Shown: positions 33,409-45,443 of the stretch, one piece after another
Layout of the letters: each line of letters begins with the position of its first letter
Position numbering within the stretch: position 1 is the stretch's first letter
Assembly: GCF_042477335.2 (NCBI RefSeq)
Contig: NC_091260.1
Span: 48,379,001 to 48,443,000 of the forward strand
DNA: 64,000 bases
Direction of reading: 5' to 3'
Source of the DNA: Ovis canadensis
Taxonomy: Eukaryota; Chordata; Mammalia; Artiodactyla; Bovidae
The notes under the pieces: generated by a model
What the model was told of the DNA's origin: nothing
The model's input: the letters and a program-made list of their open reading frames with translations, nothing else
Databases searched by the model: none
Made by a program: the position numbers and the translations under genes

Positions 33409-33624
33409 CTGGCTCCAATATATGATCTGATTCCAGTGAAAATGAAAGATGCGCACCTCAAGAAACAAAATTTGGAAAGAGCCATTGAAGACTACATCAA
33501 TGAATTTAGTTCAAGGAAATGCGAACCGTGCCAAAACGGAGGGACTGTGGTTCTGCTGGACGGAGAATGTGTGTGTTCCTGCCTAAAAGAGTTCAAGGGA
33601 GTTGCCTGTGAAATAAAAAAATAG
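33409..33624 (+). CDS. C9: C9 coding exon 10 (end of MACPF, EGF-like module, stop)
   Basis: 71 codons plus TAG, entered in phase 0 after a strong acceptor (TTTTTCTGTCTTGCAG). It reads [20 protein letters not shown], then [18 protein letters not shown], an EGF-like module with six cysteines (KCEPC, GECVCSC, VAC), and ends CEIKK. PVKMK and [12 protein letters not shown] are hallmark C9 blocks joining MACPF to EGF. The stop at 33622-33624 lies 13 nt before the splice donor (CTAAAG|GTGAGA, exon end 33637). In human C9 the frame continues through this donor for about 14 more residues, so the product here ends earlier. The stop is too close to the junction to be expected to trigger nonsense-mediated decay. 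Confidence 0.95.
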   Translation: MAPIYDLIPVKMKDAHLKKQNLERAIEDYINEFSSRKCEPCQNGGTVVLLDGECVCSCLKEFKGVACEIKK

Positions 33625-33637
33625 AAAATTTCTAAAG

Positions 33638-34114
33638 GTGAGAACAACCTCTTTAACATCATTAAGGACAAAAATATGCATTTGGGAGTTATTCAATTTG
33701 AAAGCTAGTTCTTCAGTTAATTTTCACTAAGCTTCTAGATTAGCCATATAAAAAAAGATAAAAATGGAACGAATAGTGGAAATGGACAAATCAGCCTTTA
33801 TGCGTCATTTAGCACACAGTTAACCTCTACCTTTTCCTCTAAATAGGGCTATAGACAATAAATTGTAATGATTGCATTACTTTTTTAGTTATAAAAATTT
33901 TACATAAAGGGAAAAGTTTACAGAAGTATAACAAACATCCAGGAACTCACCATGTGAATATGTGTGTGTATATGTAAATATATATATGCAATAAATACTT
34001 CAGAACCCCTTTATAAGAAAAATAATAGAGTACTTTGTACCACATCATCTCCCTGCAAAAAGCCCAGGTTGATTCTTGTCTCCCACACAACTCAGATACA
34101 GTTACTATCTTCTT
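33638..34114. other. C9 last intron, start; nothing recognised
   Basis: Follows the exon 10 donor. Contains a short GT/AT-rich run at about 33958-33990. Confidence 0.5.
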
Positions 34115-35020
34115 CCCATTTTATTGATATATAATTGATGAATAGCACTGTATGAATTTGAGTAACATAATCATTTGACTTACATTTCACTTACCTGATT
34201 ATCACAGTAAGTTAGGTGAACACCCATCATCTCATCTATTAATACAAGATTAAAGAATTAGAAAAAAATATGCTTTCTTTGTGATGAGAACTCAGGATTT
34301 TCTCCATTAACAACTTGCATATAATGTGCAGCAGTATTAATTATATTTACCATGTTGTACCTTATATCCCGAGGTCCTCTCTGTAGCTCAAATGGTAAAG
34401 AAGCTGCCTGCAATGCAGGAGACCTGGGTTTGATCCATGGGTCAGGAAGATCCCCTGGAAAAGGAAATGGAAACCCAAAGTAGTTATTTATCTTATAATT
34501 GGAAATTTTTACCTTTTTGACCATCTTCATTCAATTTCCCCTCTTTTTACCCCCATCCTCTGGTTGCCACAAATATGATCTCTTTCCCTATGAGTTTGTT
34601 TGTTTGGTTGGTTGGTGTTGAAGTGTAATCAACCTATAACACTCTGTTAGTTCTTGTTACACAACATAGTTATTTGATATTTCTATACATTTCAAAAGAA
34701 TCACCATGATACGTCTAGTTATCATCAGTCACCATAGAAAGATTAAATAGTTATTGGCTACGTTCCTTACACTGTACATTCTGTACCCCTGACTCATACT
34801 TTGTACTTCTTAATCTTCCTCACCTTTCCTCGCCTTCTTTTACCCTCCTCCCCTTACAGTCACTTTCGTTAAGTTAGGAGTGTTTCCTTCTGGTCCATAT
34901 TTTTCACTTTTTCCAAATACATCTGTGCCAATGGGAAAATATCCAATGTTGTTTTGGATGTTTTTTTAATTTCTATAAGTGGTATTCACTGAATTTTAAT
35001 TTTTTAATTTTAACTTTACT
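34115..35020 (-). mobile_element. L1MA-type fragment(s), antisense, split by a SINE
   Basis: TTATTGATATATAATTGATG and CATCATCTCATCTATTAATA before, and GATACGTCTAGTTATCATCA and TTACACTGTACATTCTGTAC after the partial Bov-tA at 34375-34478. These are reversed L1 3' UTR blocks. Confidence 0.7.
34375..34478 (+). mobile_element. Bov-tA SINE, partial
   Basis: CTCTGTAGCTCAAATGGTAA, GGGTTTGATCCATGG and AAAAGGAAATGGAAACCC. Head and the start of the body only. Confidence 0.8.
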
Positions 35021-35021
35021 A

Positions 35022-35185
35022 TCCTCACCAGTGACTCAGATGGTAGAGTTGGCCTGCAATGCAGGAGACTCAGGTTCAATCCCTGGGTTGGGAAGATTCC
35101 CCTGGAGAAGGAAATTTCAACCACTCCAGTATTCTTGCCTGGAGAACCCCATGGACAAAGAAGTCTGGCGGGCTCCAGACCAAGA
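35022..35185 (+). mobile_element. Bov-tA SINE
   Basis: TCACCAGTGACTCAGATGGT to AAGAAGTCTGGCGGGCTCCA. The end of the body is missing. Confidence 0.85.
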
Positions 35186-35507
35186 AAACAGATTCTTCAC
35201 TTTTTACAGCTAATCATCTGAAATTATATTTCAATATTTTGCTTTTTTCAAGGAAGAACAACTTTAGCCATCTTTCTAAAACTGAGGATTTGCTAGGTCT
35301 TTCATTCTGATAGAATTAATTAGAATCCTAATAGATAAGTAAGATTTAGCTAAACTGTTCATTATCACAAGATTAGCTAGTTAGATTAATTTCTTTTGAA
35401 AATCATAACTTACTTTTTTATGGAATAAGCAGTTTCCTACAACAAAATGTCTGAAACAATTATTCAGTTTCCTCAAAGATTTCACGGCCTCAAGTTTATC
35501 ATTCAAC
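35186..35507. other. C9 last intron, nothing recognised
   Basis: A/T-rich unique sequence. Confidence 0.5.
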
Positions 35508-35968
35508 CATACTTTCAACAAAGGTCTGTCTAGTCAAAGCTATGGTTTTTCCAGTGGTCATGTATGGATGTGAGAGTTGGACTATAAAGAAGGCTGAGCA
35601 CCAAAGAATTGATGCTTTTGAACTGTGGTGTTGGAGAAGACTCTTGAGAATCCCTTGGACTGCAAGAAGAACCCACCAGTCCATCCTAAAGGAAATCAGT
35701 CCGAATATTCATTGGAAGGACTGAAGTTGAAACTCCAATACTTTTGGCCACTTGATGCGAAGAACTGACTCATTTGAAAAGATCCTGATGCTAGGAAAGA
35801 TTGAAAGCAGGAGGAGAAGGGGATGACAGAGGATAAGATGGTTGGATGGCATCACTGACTCGATGGATGTGAGTTTGAGCAAATGCTGGGAGTTGGTGAC
35901 GGACAGGGAGGCTGGCGTGCTACAGTCCATGGAGTCACAAAGAGTCGGACACAACGGAACTGACAGAA
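35508..35968 (+). mobile_element. BovB LINE 3' end
   Basis: GTCTGTCTAGTCAAAGCTAT to GACACAACGGAACTGACAG. On the + strand it shows FPVVMYGCESWTIKKAEHQR and WCWRRLLRIPWTARR, the C-terminal BovB ORF. 5'-truncated and broken. Confidence 0.93.
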
Positions 35969-36482
35969 ATTTTTTTGCATTTACAAAGAAAATTTAAAAA
36001 AATTCGTATTACAAGCATCTTTTGCCCTTCTTAGCAAACACAGAAACTCAAATATGCTGACAATATACATGTTAATATTTCTCAGAAATTTTAGGATAAC
36101 TGATTTATCCTATATACTAACTCTGTCTCTCACCTATCTAAAATGTCAATCTTATGTTCTGTATTCCAAGCAGCATTTGTAGCAAAAAATTCATACTCAG
36201 GACCTCTGTTTTCTACCTGTTTCTCTATATGTGGAATATTCTTCAGCTTTCTGTAATTTCTTCAGCTCTGTCTTCTAATTTTTCAGTTATTTTTTTCAGC
36301 TACATATAGACTATATCCTATAACCAATGAGCATTTTCTCAAATTTATTTTAATTATAAACTAATTATAATTAATTATAAATAAATTTAATTTCTATTTG
36401 TTTGAGTGGTTTTTTTTTTAAGTCTGTTTTTTTCTTTTCTGGCCTACTGGATGTTTCCTATTTCTATTTCTTTGAACATGCT
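35969..36482. other. C9 last intron; AT-rich block, possible old L1 remnant
   Basis: 36340-36395 is made of ATTATAAACTAATTATAATT-like AT palindromes. 36220-36480 has a T-rich antisense-L1 look, but I cannot assign it. Confidence 0.35.
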
Positions 36483-36691
36483 GGTGGTGGTTTAGTCACT
36501 AAGTCATGTCCAACTCTTGTGACCCCATGGACTATAGCCTGCCAGGCTCCTCTGTCCATCGGATTTTCCAGGCAAGAATACTGGAGTGGGTTGTCATTTC
36601 CTTCTCCAGAGGATCTTCCCCACCCAGGGATCAAACCTGGATCTCCTGCATTGCAAGCGGAATCTTTACCTAGTGAGCTACCAGGGAAGCC
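36483..36691 (-). mobile_element. Bov-tA SINE with perfect 13-bp target duplication
   Basis: GGTGGTTTAGTCACTAAGTC to GAGCTACCAGGGAAGCC. CTTTGAACATGCT occurs at 36470-36482 and 36692-36704. Confidence 0.93.
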
Positions 36692-36704
36692 CTTTGAACA
36701 TGCT

Positions 36705-37337
36705 AAACATGTTCATATAAAAGTCTCTCTCAGATCGACCTAGAATATATAGTTTCTACACGTACTCATTCACATGGCATTTTTTTCTTGCTTGAGTATT
36801 AATAGTTTTTTTATATCAGGCCTGGTCTTCAGTGAAATTTGTTTCCTGTGGGAACCTTGTGTATTCTGGGTAGAGATTGTAATCCTAGGGTTGTTTGTCT
36901 CTAGGGATATCCTGTTGTTTTTATCACTTTGCACCAGTTTTTCATGTAAATTTCTTGATTTGGAGTCTACATTTTGTATTCATGGATAATGACAATCAAG
37001 GTCCCTCCTCCTGTACATATCACATGCTTGAAAACACCGGTGTCTTCTGGCTGACTTTTCACACCTAACCGTGAGTTCTTCACTGAGACACTAGACCACA
37101 GTGAAACCCTTCTTGCTGACTCTTTCCCTCATGGAAGCACTCCTAGGCATCCAGTTTTCTACAGAATGTTCCGTTCCACATTTCCACATACACTGGACTG
37201 ACCCCCATCATGAGGCTGAAATCCTTAGGATGTCATCTTTCTTTTCTCCTACTATTTACTTAGGGTGGAAGACTCTGCAACTTTCTCCTCCTTCAACGAA
37301 TCCAACCTCCCTCTCCTTATGTGTTTCTACTTCTCCC
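36705..37337. other. C9 last intron, nothing assigned
   Basis: Chance frames only. Sequence on both sides of the preceding SINE appears continuous. Confidence 0.45.
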
Positions 37338-37606
37338 AGACCAATGGTTCTCAATCTAGTTGCTAACTGTATCAATATTAACCTGATATTAACATATTAG
37401 CTTTTTTTAAGGGCAAAATAGAAATATAACAAAACAGATCTCCACCCCCAAATCAATTAAACTGGAACCTGTGTGGTGGATCCTGGGTTGCCATGGTTCT
37501 TTTTTTCTTCTTTCTCTCCCTCTCTACCTTTGCTTTTCTTTCTCTCTTCTTTTAAATCTTCTGGCTATTCCAATCTATTTAGCCAAGGTTAAAAACCTCT
37601 GTTCTG
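37338..37606 (+). mobile_element. MER5-type DNA transposon remnant
   Basis: AATGGTTCTCAATCTAGTTG at one end and AGGTTAAAAACCTCTGTTCT at the other. These are the inverted-terminal-repeat-like ends of a hAT-type MER5/MER58 element. 37607-37926 is unassigned intron. Confidence 0.5.
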
Positions 37607-37926
37607 GACCCAGGTCAGTTAACACCTCTGATGAAATCTCCTCCAGCATCTCCAGGCATCCGTTCTCTAGCTATGTGTTGAGCAAGCCCCCCCTGCTCTT
37701 TTAGCGCTAATCACATTTACTCTCCCAACACCAGATGAACATCCCCTCTAGTTTGGAAATCCATCTTATATCTTAAACCGCACTGTCTTCCCAGCACCTG
37801 GACAGTATCTGGTATATCATAGTTCAACAGGATAAAAGGATGAGTAAATTGACGGGTGGTGGATTGACCCAACATTGAAGCTCTATTAATCATTAAGATT
37901 TGATAATCCCCTTTGTTTTTCTCTAG

Positions 37927-38955
37927 GATTGCCGTTGGGGGAAAAAAAAAAAAATAGAGTTGTTGGTTTCCCTGGGATCATATGGAAAGAAAAACACCAG
38001 CACCTTCCAGAGACAGTTCTTGCTGCCAAATGAAAAGCAACATGCTTCATGAAAATCCTACCAACCTCTGAAGTCTCTCTCTTAAATCCACAATGCCTCT
38101 TTTTCTCCTTCAATTGCCACGATGTTCCCATTTGTTATTCCCTAATGAGGAGTCAGCAGTGAGGTACGCCAGGACTTCTTTCCCACGCAGCTAATGCCAA
38201 TCTCTGGCTAGCAAAACAAAACTGAATTAAAAAGACAATATTGGTTAAAAAGACTTTAAAGTAATTGTCACAGTTCTTCATATGATGAATATGTTCTGGC
38301 AGTTCCATTACCACTAGTCTGAACCATGCAATTTTGCTCTTGTTTACATTCCTGTGTCTTGTTCAGTCACTCGTGAATACGAGCACGCATTCATTCTGCA
38401 AATATTTGCCGAACACCTACGACAAGCACAGAACTCTGCTTTTTAAGTCTTAGCTTTGTGATTTAACTCTACACTTCCAGAGGAAAAAATGTATTTGTAA
38501 CCAAAAACCATTAACTTAAATCATGTGAAATTGTCTCTATTCAGTCATATTTTACCAAAAACAAAACAAAACCCAGGAATTTCATATGGCCAAACTTAAT
38601 ACATAGCCTTATGAATTGTGTTAGATAAGTCAGCCTACATAATAAGCTAATCAACAGAGCTGATTGTACACTTTTATTCATTAGACAGCATGGTGCTTAA
38701 AATCTGAGAGTTTTTGAAAAGTTCTGACAGTCCTTAAGTAAAAAGAAAGAGGAGATGAAGGAAAACGAGGAGGAGAAGGAGAAGAAAAAGAAGAAAGGCT
38801 CGAACTACAAGGGAAAAATGTGAACTCAAAATTAATAAAATTTTAATTAAATGCTAATTTATGATTAATAAATAAATAAATTTAATTAAATGTCAATTCT
38901 TATGTCTTCACTAATTTATATTCTTTTTATTAATAAACTTTTCACACTTTTGTAA
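37927..38955 (+). other. C9: C9 terminal exon, 3' UTR only
   Basis: The acceptor is a pyrimidine tract ending TTTTTCTCTAG at 37926. The exon opens with GATTGCC, the same bases that open the human last exon, then a G run and an A run (37942-37954 region) where the human coding tail and stop would lie. Because the frame already stopped in exon 10, all of it is untranslated. AATAAA hexamers occur at 38834, 38867, 38871, 38875 and 38932, so cleavage is likely within about 38850-38960; the exact site cannot be read. A polypurine stretch (about 38740-38800) precedes the A/T-rich end. Confidence 0.75.
38740..38800 (+). repeat. C9: Polypurine tract in the C9 3' UTR
   Basis: About 60 nt that are almost purely A and G (GAAAGAGGAGATGAAGGAAA, then GAGGAGGAGAAGGAG), followed by A/T-rich DNA holding the AATAAA hexamers. 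Confidence 0.85.
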
Positions 38956-40328
38956 ATAAATTTAATTTTCCTCATTTAAAAGAAATTCTAAAGAATGTAC
39001 ATGATTATTGAGAGATCACAATACAAATAATTTCAAAAGCAAATTTTTTTCACTGCTTCACTTATTGTTTAATTGGAGGATAATCAACACAATGTTGTGT
39101 TCATTTCTACCATACATCAACATGAATCAGCTATTGATACACATACATCCCTTCCCACTTGAACCTCCCTCCCACCCCTCTAGGTTGTCACACAGCACCA
39201 AATTGAGCTCCCTGCGTTGTACAGCAAATACAGAAAATAGATATGGACTATCTATTTTCCATATGGTAATGTGTATGTTTCAGTGCTACTCTCTCAGTTT
39301 GTCCACCCTCTCCTTCCCCCACTTTGTCCAAAGTCTGTTCTCTATGTGTATCTCTCTATTGCTACTCTGCAAATAGGTTCGTCAGTACTATTTTCCTAGA
39401 TCCCATATAGATGCATTAATATAAGATATTTGTCTTTCTCCTTTTGGCTTACTTCACTCTGTATAACAGGCTAAAGATTCACCCACCTCACTAGAACTGA
39501 CTCAAATTCATCCTTTTTATGGCTGAGTAATATTCCATTGTATATATTTCTTTGTCCATTTGTCTCTCAAGGGACATCTAGGTTGTTTCCATGTCCTGGA
39601 TATTGCAAATAGTGCTGCAATGAACATTGCGGTACATGTGTCTTTTAGCATTGTGGTTTTCTCAAGGTATATGCCCAGTAGTGGGATTGCTAGGTCCTAT
39701 GTAGTTTAACTCCTAGGTTTTAAAGAAATCTCTGCACTGTTCTCCACAGTGGCTGTATCATTTTTATTCCCATCAACAGTTCAAGAGGGTCTTCGTTTCT
39801 CCACACCCTCTCCAGAATTTATTGTCTGTGGATTTTTTTGATGATGGCCATTCTCACCAGTAGGAAGTGATACCTCATTTCATTTCTCTAATAATAAGCT
39901 ATTTGAGCATTTTGTCATGTTTTTATTGGCCATCTGTATGCCTTCTTTGGATCTGTTTAGGTTTTCTGTCCATTTTTTGATTGAGTTGTTTGGTTTTTTG
40001 ATATTGAACTGCATGAGCTGTTTGTATATTTTGGAGATTAATACTTTGTCAGTGGCTTTATTTGCAATTAATTTCTCCCATTCTGAGAGTTGTCTTTTCA
40101 TCTCAATTATGGTTTCTTTTGCTATGCAAAAGCTTTTAAATTTAATTAGGTCCCATTTGTTTATTTTCATTTTTATTTCCATTACTTGTAAGAGGCAAGT
40201 CATAGAGGATCTTGCTGTGATTTATGTCAAAGAGTGTTCTGCCTATGTTTTCCTCTAAGATTTTTATTTTTTCTGGTCTTATATTTAGGTCTTTAATCCA
40301 TTTTGAGTTCATTTTTATGTATGGTGTT

Positions 40329-41344
40329 CAGTTCAGTTCAGTTCAGTCGCTCAGTCATGTCCGACTCTTTGCGACCCCATGAATTGCAGCACACCAGGCC
40401 TCCCTGTCCATCACCAATTCCTGGAGTTCACTTAAACTCATATCCATCGAGTCGGTGATGCCATCCGACCATCTCATCCTCTGTCATCCCCTTCTCCTCC
40501 TGCCCCCAATCTCTCCCAGCATCAGAGTCTTTTCCAATGAGCCAACTCTTCGCATGAGGTGGCCAAAGTATTGGAGTTTCAACTTTAGCATCATTCCTTT
40601 CAAAGAAATCCCAGAGCTGATCTTCTTTAGAATGGACTGGTTGGCTCTCCTTGCAGTCCAAGGGACTCTCAAGAGTCTTCTCCAACACCGCAGTTCAAAA
40701 ACATCAATTCTTCGGCACTCAGCCTTCTTCACAGTCCAATTCTCACATCCATACATGACCACTGGAAAAACCATTGCCTTGACTAGATGGACCTTTGTTG
40801 GCAAAGTAATGTCTCTGCTTTTCAGTATACTATCTAGGTTGGTCATAACTTTTCTTCCAAGGAGTAAGTGTCTTTTAATTTTATGACTGCAGTCACCATC
40901 TGCGGTGATTTTAGAGCCCCAAAAAATAAAGTCTGACACGTTTCCATTGTTTCCCCATCTATTTCCCATGAAGTGATGCGACCAGATGCCATGATCTTCG
41001 TTTTCTGAATGTTGAGCTTTAAGCCAACTTTTTCACTCTCCTCTTTCACTTTCATCAAGAGGCTTTTTAGTTCCTCTTCACTTTCTGCCATAAGGGTGGT
41101 GTCATCTGCATATCTGAGGTTATTGATATTTCTCTCAGCAATCTTGATTCCAGCTTGTGCTTCATCCAGCCCAGCATTTTTCATGATGTGCTCTGCATAT
41201 AAGTAAATAAGCAGGGTGACAATATACAGCCTTGGTGTACTCCTTTTCCTATTTGGAACCAGTCTGTTGTTCCATGTCTAGTTCCAACTGTTGCTTCCTG
41301 ACCTTCATATAGGTTTCTCAAGAGGCAGGTCAGGTGGTCTGGTT
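40329..41344 (-). mobile_element. BovB LINE inserted in L1 ORF2 (antisense)
   Basis: CAGTTCAGTTCAGTTCAGTC (reversed tail) to AGGTCAGGTGGTCTGG. On the - strand it shows NINNLRYADDTTLMAESEEE (intact YADD) and KVGLKLNIQKTKIMAS. 1.0 kb, 5'-truncated in RT. It splits the L1 after TATGGTGTT; the L1 resumes with AGGAAGTGTTTTAATTTC. Confidence 0.95.
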
Positions 41345-44214
41345 AGGAAGTGTTTTAATTTCTTTCTTTTACATGTAGAAGTCCAGTTTTCCCAGAACCA
41401 CTTATTGAAGAGGCTGTCCTTTCTCCATTATGTATTCTTGCATCTTTTGTCAAAGATTAGGTGCCCATAGGGGCATGGTTTTTCCTCTGGGCTTTCTATC
41501 TTATTCCATTGGTCTATATTTTTGCTTTATGTCAGTACCATACTGTCTTAATGACTGTAACTTTGTAGTTAACCTGAAGACAGGAAGATTGATTCCTCTA
41601 GCTTCATTTTTCTCTCTCAGGATTTTTTTTTTTTTTTCCTATTTGGGGATCTTTAGTGTTTCCACACAAATTGTGATTTTTTTAATTCCAGTTCTGTGGA
41701 AAATGCCATTGGTAACTTGATAGGGATTGCACTGAATCTGTAGATTATTTGGGTAGTATAGTCATTTTCACAATATTCTTTCAATCCAAGAACATGGTAT
41801 ATCTCTCCATCTGATTATGTTGTCTTTGATTTCTTTCATCAATGTCATAGTTTTGTGTATACAGGTCTTTTGTCTTCTTAGGTAGGTTTATTCCTAGGTA
41901 TTTTATTCTTTCAGTTGCAATGATGAATTGATTTCTTAATTTCTCTGATTTCTTGTTGTTACTGTACAGGAATGCAAGGGAATTCTGTGTATTGATTTTG
42001 TATCCGGAAACATTACTAAATTCACTGATAAGTTCTAGTAACTTTTTGATAGCATCTTTAGAATTTTCTATGTATAGTATCATGTTGTCTGCAAACAGTG
42101 AGAATTTTACTTCATTGTCAATCTGAATTCCTTCTGCTTCTTTTTCTTCTCTGATTGTCATCGTTAGGACTTCCAAAACTATGTTGAATAATAGTGGCAA
42201 GAGTGAGCACCCTTGTCTTGTTCCTGATCTCAGAGGAAATGCTTTCAGTTATTCACCATTGAGAAAATGTTTGCTGTGGGTTTGTTATATATGCCATTTA
42301 TTATGTTGAGGTAGGTTCCTTCTATGTCTATTTTCTAAAGAGTTTTTTTTTTCCATAAATGGGTGCTGAATTTTGTTGAGAGCTTTTTCTGCATCTATTG
42401 AGATTTTCATATGATTTTTATCTTTCAATTTATTAATATGAAGTGTCACACCATTTGTGATTGATTTGCAAATATTGAAAAGTCCTTGTATCCCTGGGAT
42501 AAGCTCAACTTGAACATGGTGTATGATCCTTTTAATGTGTTGTTGGATTCTGTTTGCTAGAATTTTGTGGAGGAGTTTTGCATTTATTTTCATCAGCAAT
42601 ATTGGCCTATAATTTTCTTTTTGTGTGTGTGATGTCTTTAGCTTTGGTATCAGGGTGATGGTGGCCTTATAGAACAAATTTGGAAGGGTTTCTGCATCTG
42701 CAATTTTTTTGGAAGTGTTTGAGAAGAACAGGCATTTGCTCTTCTCTAAGGATTCTTTGATAGAATTCTATCAAAAATTATTTGATATAATTCACCTGTG
42801 AAGCCCTGGGCTTTTGCTTTGGGGGAGACTTTTTTCTATCACAGTTTTGATTTCAGTAATTGTGATTGGTTTGTTCAAAATTTCTATTTCTTCCTGATTC
42901 AGTCTTGGAAGGTTGAACTTTTCTAAGAATCTGTCCATTTCTTTCAGGTTGTCTATTTTATTGGCATATAGTTGCTCATAATAGTCTCTTATTTTATGTT
43001 TCTTTATTGTCTCTTATAACTTCTCCTTTTGCATTCCTAATTTTGTTTATTTGAGTCTTCTCTCTTTTCTTCTTCATGAGTCTGGCTAATGGTTTGTCAA
43101 TTTTTTTTATCTTCTCAGAGAACCAGCTTTTAGATTTATTGATCATTACTATTGTTTCTTTCATTTCTTTTTCATTTATTTCTGATCTGATTTTTATGAT
43201 TTCTTTCCTTCTACTGACTTTGGGTCTTTTTTTGTTCTCTTTTTCAGTTGATTTAGGTGTAAGGTTAGGTTGTCTTTTCAATATCTTTATTGTTTCTGGA
43301 GATAGGATTATATTACTATAAACTTCCCTCTTAGAACTGCATCCAATAGGTTTTCAATCATTGTGTTTTATTGTCATTTATTCTAGGTATTTTTCATCTC
43401 CTCTTTGATTTCTTCAGTAACCTGTTGGTTATTTAGGAGTATATTATTTAATCTCCATGTGTCTGTGTTTTTTACAGGTTTTTTTTTCCTATAATTGATA
43501 TCTAGTCTCATAACATTATGGTCAGAAAAGATGCTTGATATGATTTCAGTTTTCTTAAATTTACTGAGACTTGATTCGTGACCCAAGATGTGATCTATCA
43601 TGGAGAATGTTCCATGTGCACATGAGAAAAAAAGTGTATTCTTCTGCATTTGGATGTAATATCCTGAAGATATCAACTGGTCCATCTAAGGCAATGTGTC
43701 ATATAAGGCTTGTGTTCCCTTATTAATTTCCTGTCTTAATGCTCTGTCCATTGGTGTTAGTGGAGTGTTAAAGTCCCTTACTATTATTGTGTTACTGTCA
43801 ATTTCCCAGTACTGTCAAATTTGTTACTGTCAAATTTCTCAGTTTCAGTGTGTATGTGTCTCTAGATATGAAGTGGATCTCTTACAGACAGTGTAAATGT
43901 AGGTCTTACTTTTGTATCCATTCAGCCAGTCTCTGTCTTTTGGTTAGAGTGTTTAACCGATTTACATTTAAAACAATTATTCATATATATGTTCCTATTG
44001 GCATTTTCTTAATTATTTTGGATTTGTTTTTGTTAGTCTTTTCCTTCTCTTATGTTTCCTACTTAGAGAAATTCTTTTAGCGTCTGTTCTAAAGCTGATT
44101 TGATGGTGCTGAATTCTGTAAACTTTTACTTGTCTGTAAAGCTTTTGATTCTTCCATCAATTTTGAATGAGATCCTTGCTGAGTACAGCAATCTTGGTTG
44201 TAGATTTTTCCCTT

Positions 44215-44300
44215 TCATTGTTGTTGTTATTGTTCAGTCACTAAGTCATGTCTGACTCTTTGTCACTCCCTGCAGCACATCCTGCCACTCCTTTCTGGCC
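44215..44300 (-). mobile_element. Short Bov-A/BovB 3' fragment in L1
   Basis: GTTGTTATTGTTCAGTCACT and AAGTCATGTCTGACTC, about 80 bp, in the region between L1 ORF1 and ORF2. Confidence 0.75.
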
Positions 44301-45443
44301 TGTAGAGTTTCTGCTGAAAAATCAGCTATTAAGCTTATGGGGTTTTCCTTGAATGTTACTTGCTGCTTTCCTCTTGCTGCTTTCAATATTTTTTTCTTTG
44401 CGTTTAATTTTTGTTAGTTTGATTAATATGTGTCTTAGTTTGTTTCTCCTTGGTTTTATTCTGATGGGACTCTCTGAGCTTCTTGGACTTAATTGACTAC
44501 TTTCCCATGTTAGGAAAGTTTTCAACTATAATCTCTTCAAATATTTTCTCAGACCCTGTCTTTTCTCTTCTTCTTCTGAGCCCCCTATAATTCTAATGTT
44601 GGTGCACTCAATGTTATCCTAAAGGTGGCTGAGACTATCCTCAATATTTTTAATTCATTTTTCTTTATTCTGCTCTCCAGCAGTTATTTTCATCATTCTA
44701 TCTTCCAGCTCACTTATCCATTCCTCTGCCTCAGTTATTCTGCTCTTGATTCCATCCACAGTATTTTTAATTTCAGTCATTGTGTTGTTCATCACTGCTT
44801 TTTTCTTTATTTCTTCTTGGTCCTTGTTAAATGTATTAAGTATTCTTGCATTTTCTCCATTCTGTTTTCAAGATTTTGGATCTTTACTATTATTACTTTG
44901 TGTTCTTTCTCAGGTGGTTTTCCTGTTTCTTTTATTGATCTTGTGGATTTTTACCTTGTTCCTTCACTTGCACAATACTTCTCTGTCTTTCCATTTTCTT
45001 AACTTACTGTTTTGAAGTCTCTTTCCCCAGGCTATAGGGTCATAGTTCCCTTTGGTTTTGCTCTCTGCCCTCAGTGAGTGAGGTTGGTCCAGTGGCTTAC
45101 GAAGGCTTCATGTTGGGAGGGACTTGTGTCTGCATTCTGGTGGGAAGAGGTGAGTTTATCCCCCTCTGATGGGCAGGGTTGTGTGAGGCGGTATGTTTTG
45201 GGACATCTGTTAATGATTGATTGAGTTTGTGTTCTTATATTGCTTATTGTTTGGGTGAAGCATCTTGAGGTGGGTGCCGCCAGCAATTGGGGTGGTGCCA
45301 GGTCTTGGATACAGATGAAAGTCTTTGTGGGAGTTCTCATTGATTAATACTCCTTGAGGTCAATATTTCTTCAGAAGCCTAGTGTCCTGAACTCAGTGCT
45401 CCCATCCCAGAGTCTCAAGCTCAACCTCTGGTCAGAGAATGAA

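Larger units (their letters stand above)
1..38955 (+). other. C9: Complement C9 gene, 3' half (exons 6-11 and introns)
   Basis: Gene-level entry. Six exons are visible: five coding ones joined by consensus splice sites in compatible phases, and a terminal non-coding one. The conceptual product from this window is 345 residues. C9 is a plasma protein of the terminal complement pathway; it is recruited to C5b-8 and polymerises into the membrane attack complex pore. The human family order is signal peptide, TSP1, LDLRA, MACPF, EGF-like; the first modules and the MACPF start are encoded upstream of position 1. Introns here are about 8.8, 2.8, 2.35, 8.9 and 4.3 kb and are largely built of ruminant repeats. 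Exon numbers are inferred by counting back from the last exon. The 3' end near 38955 is estimated from AATAAA hexamers, not seen directly. Confidence 0.93.

Noticed and set aside
40484..41184. Reverse-transcriptase frames with intact YADD
   Set aside because: Inactive 5'-truncated BovB inside an L1; not a retron, DGR or host gene.
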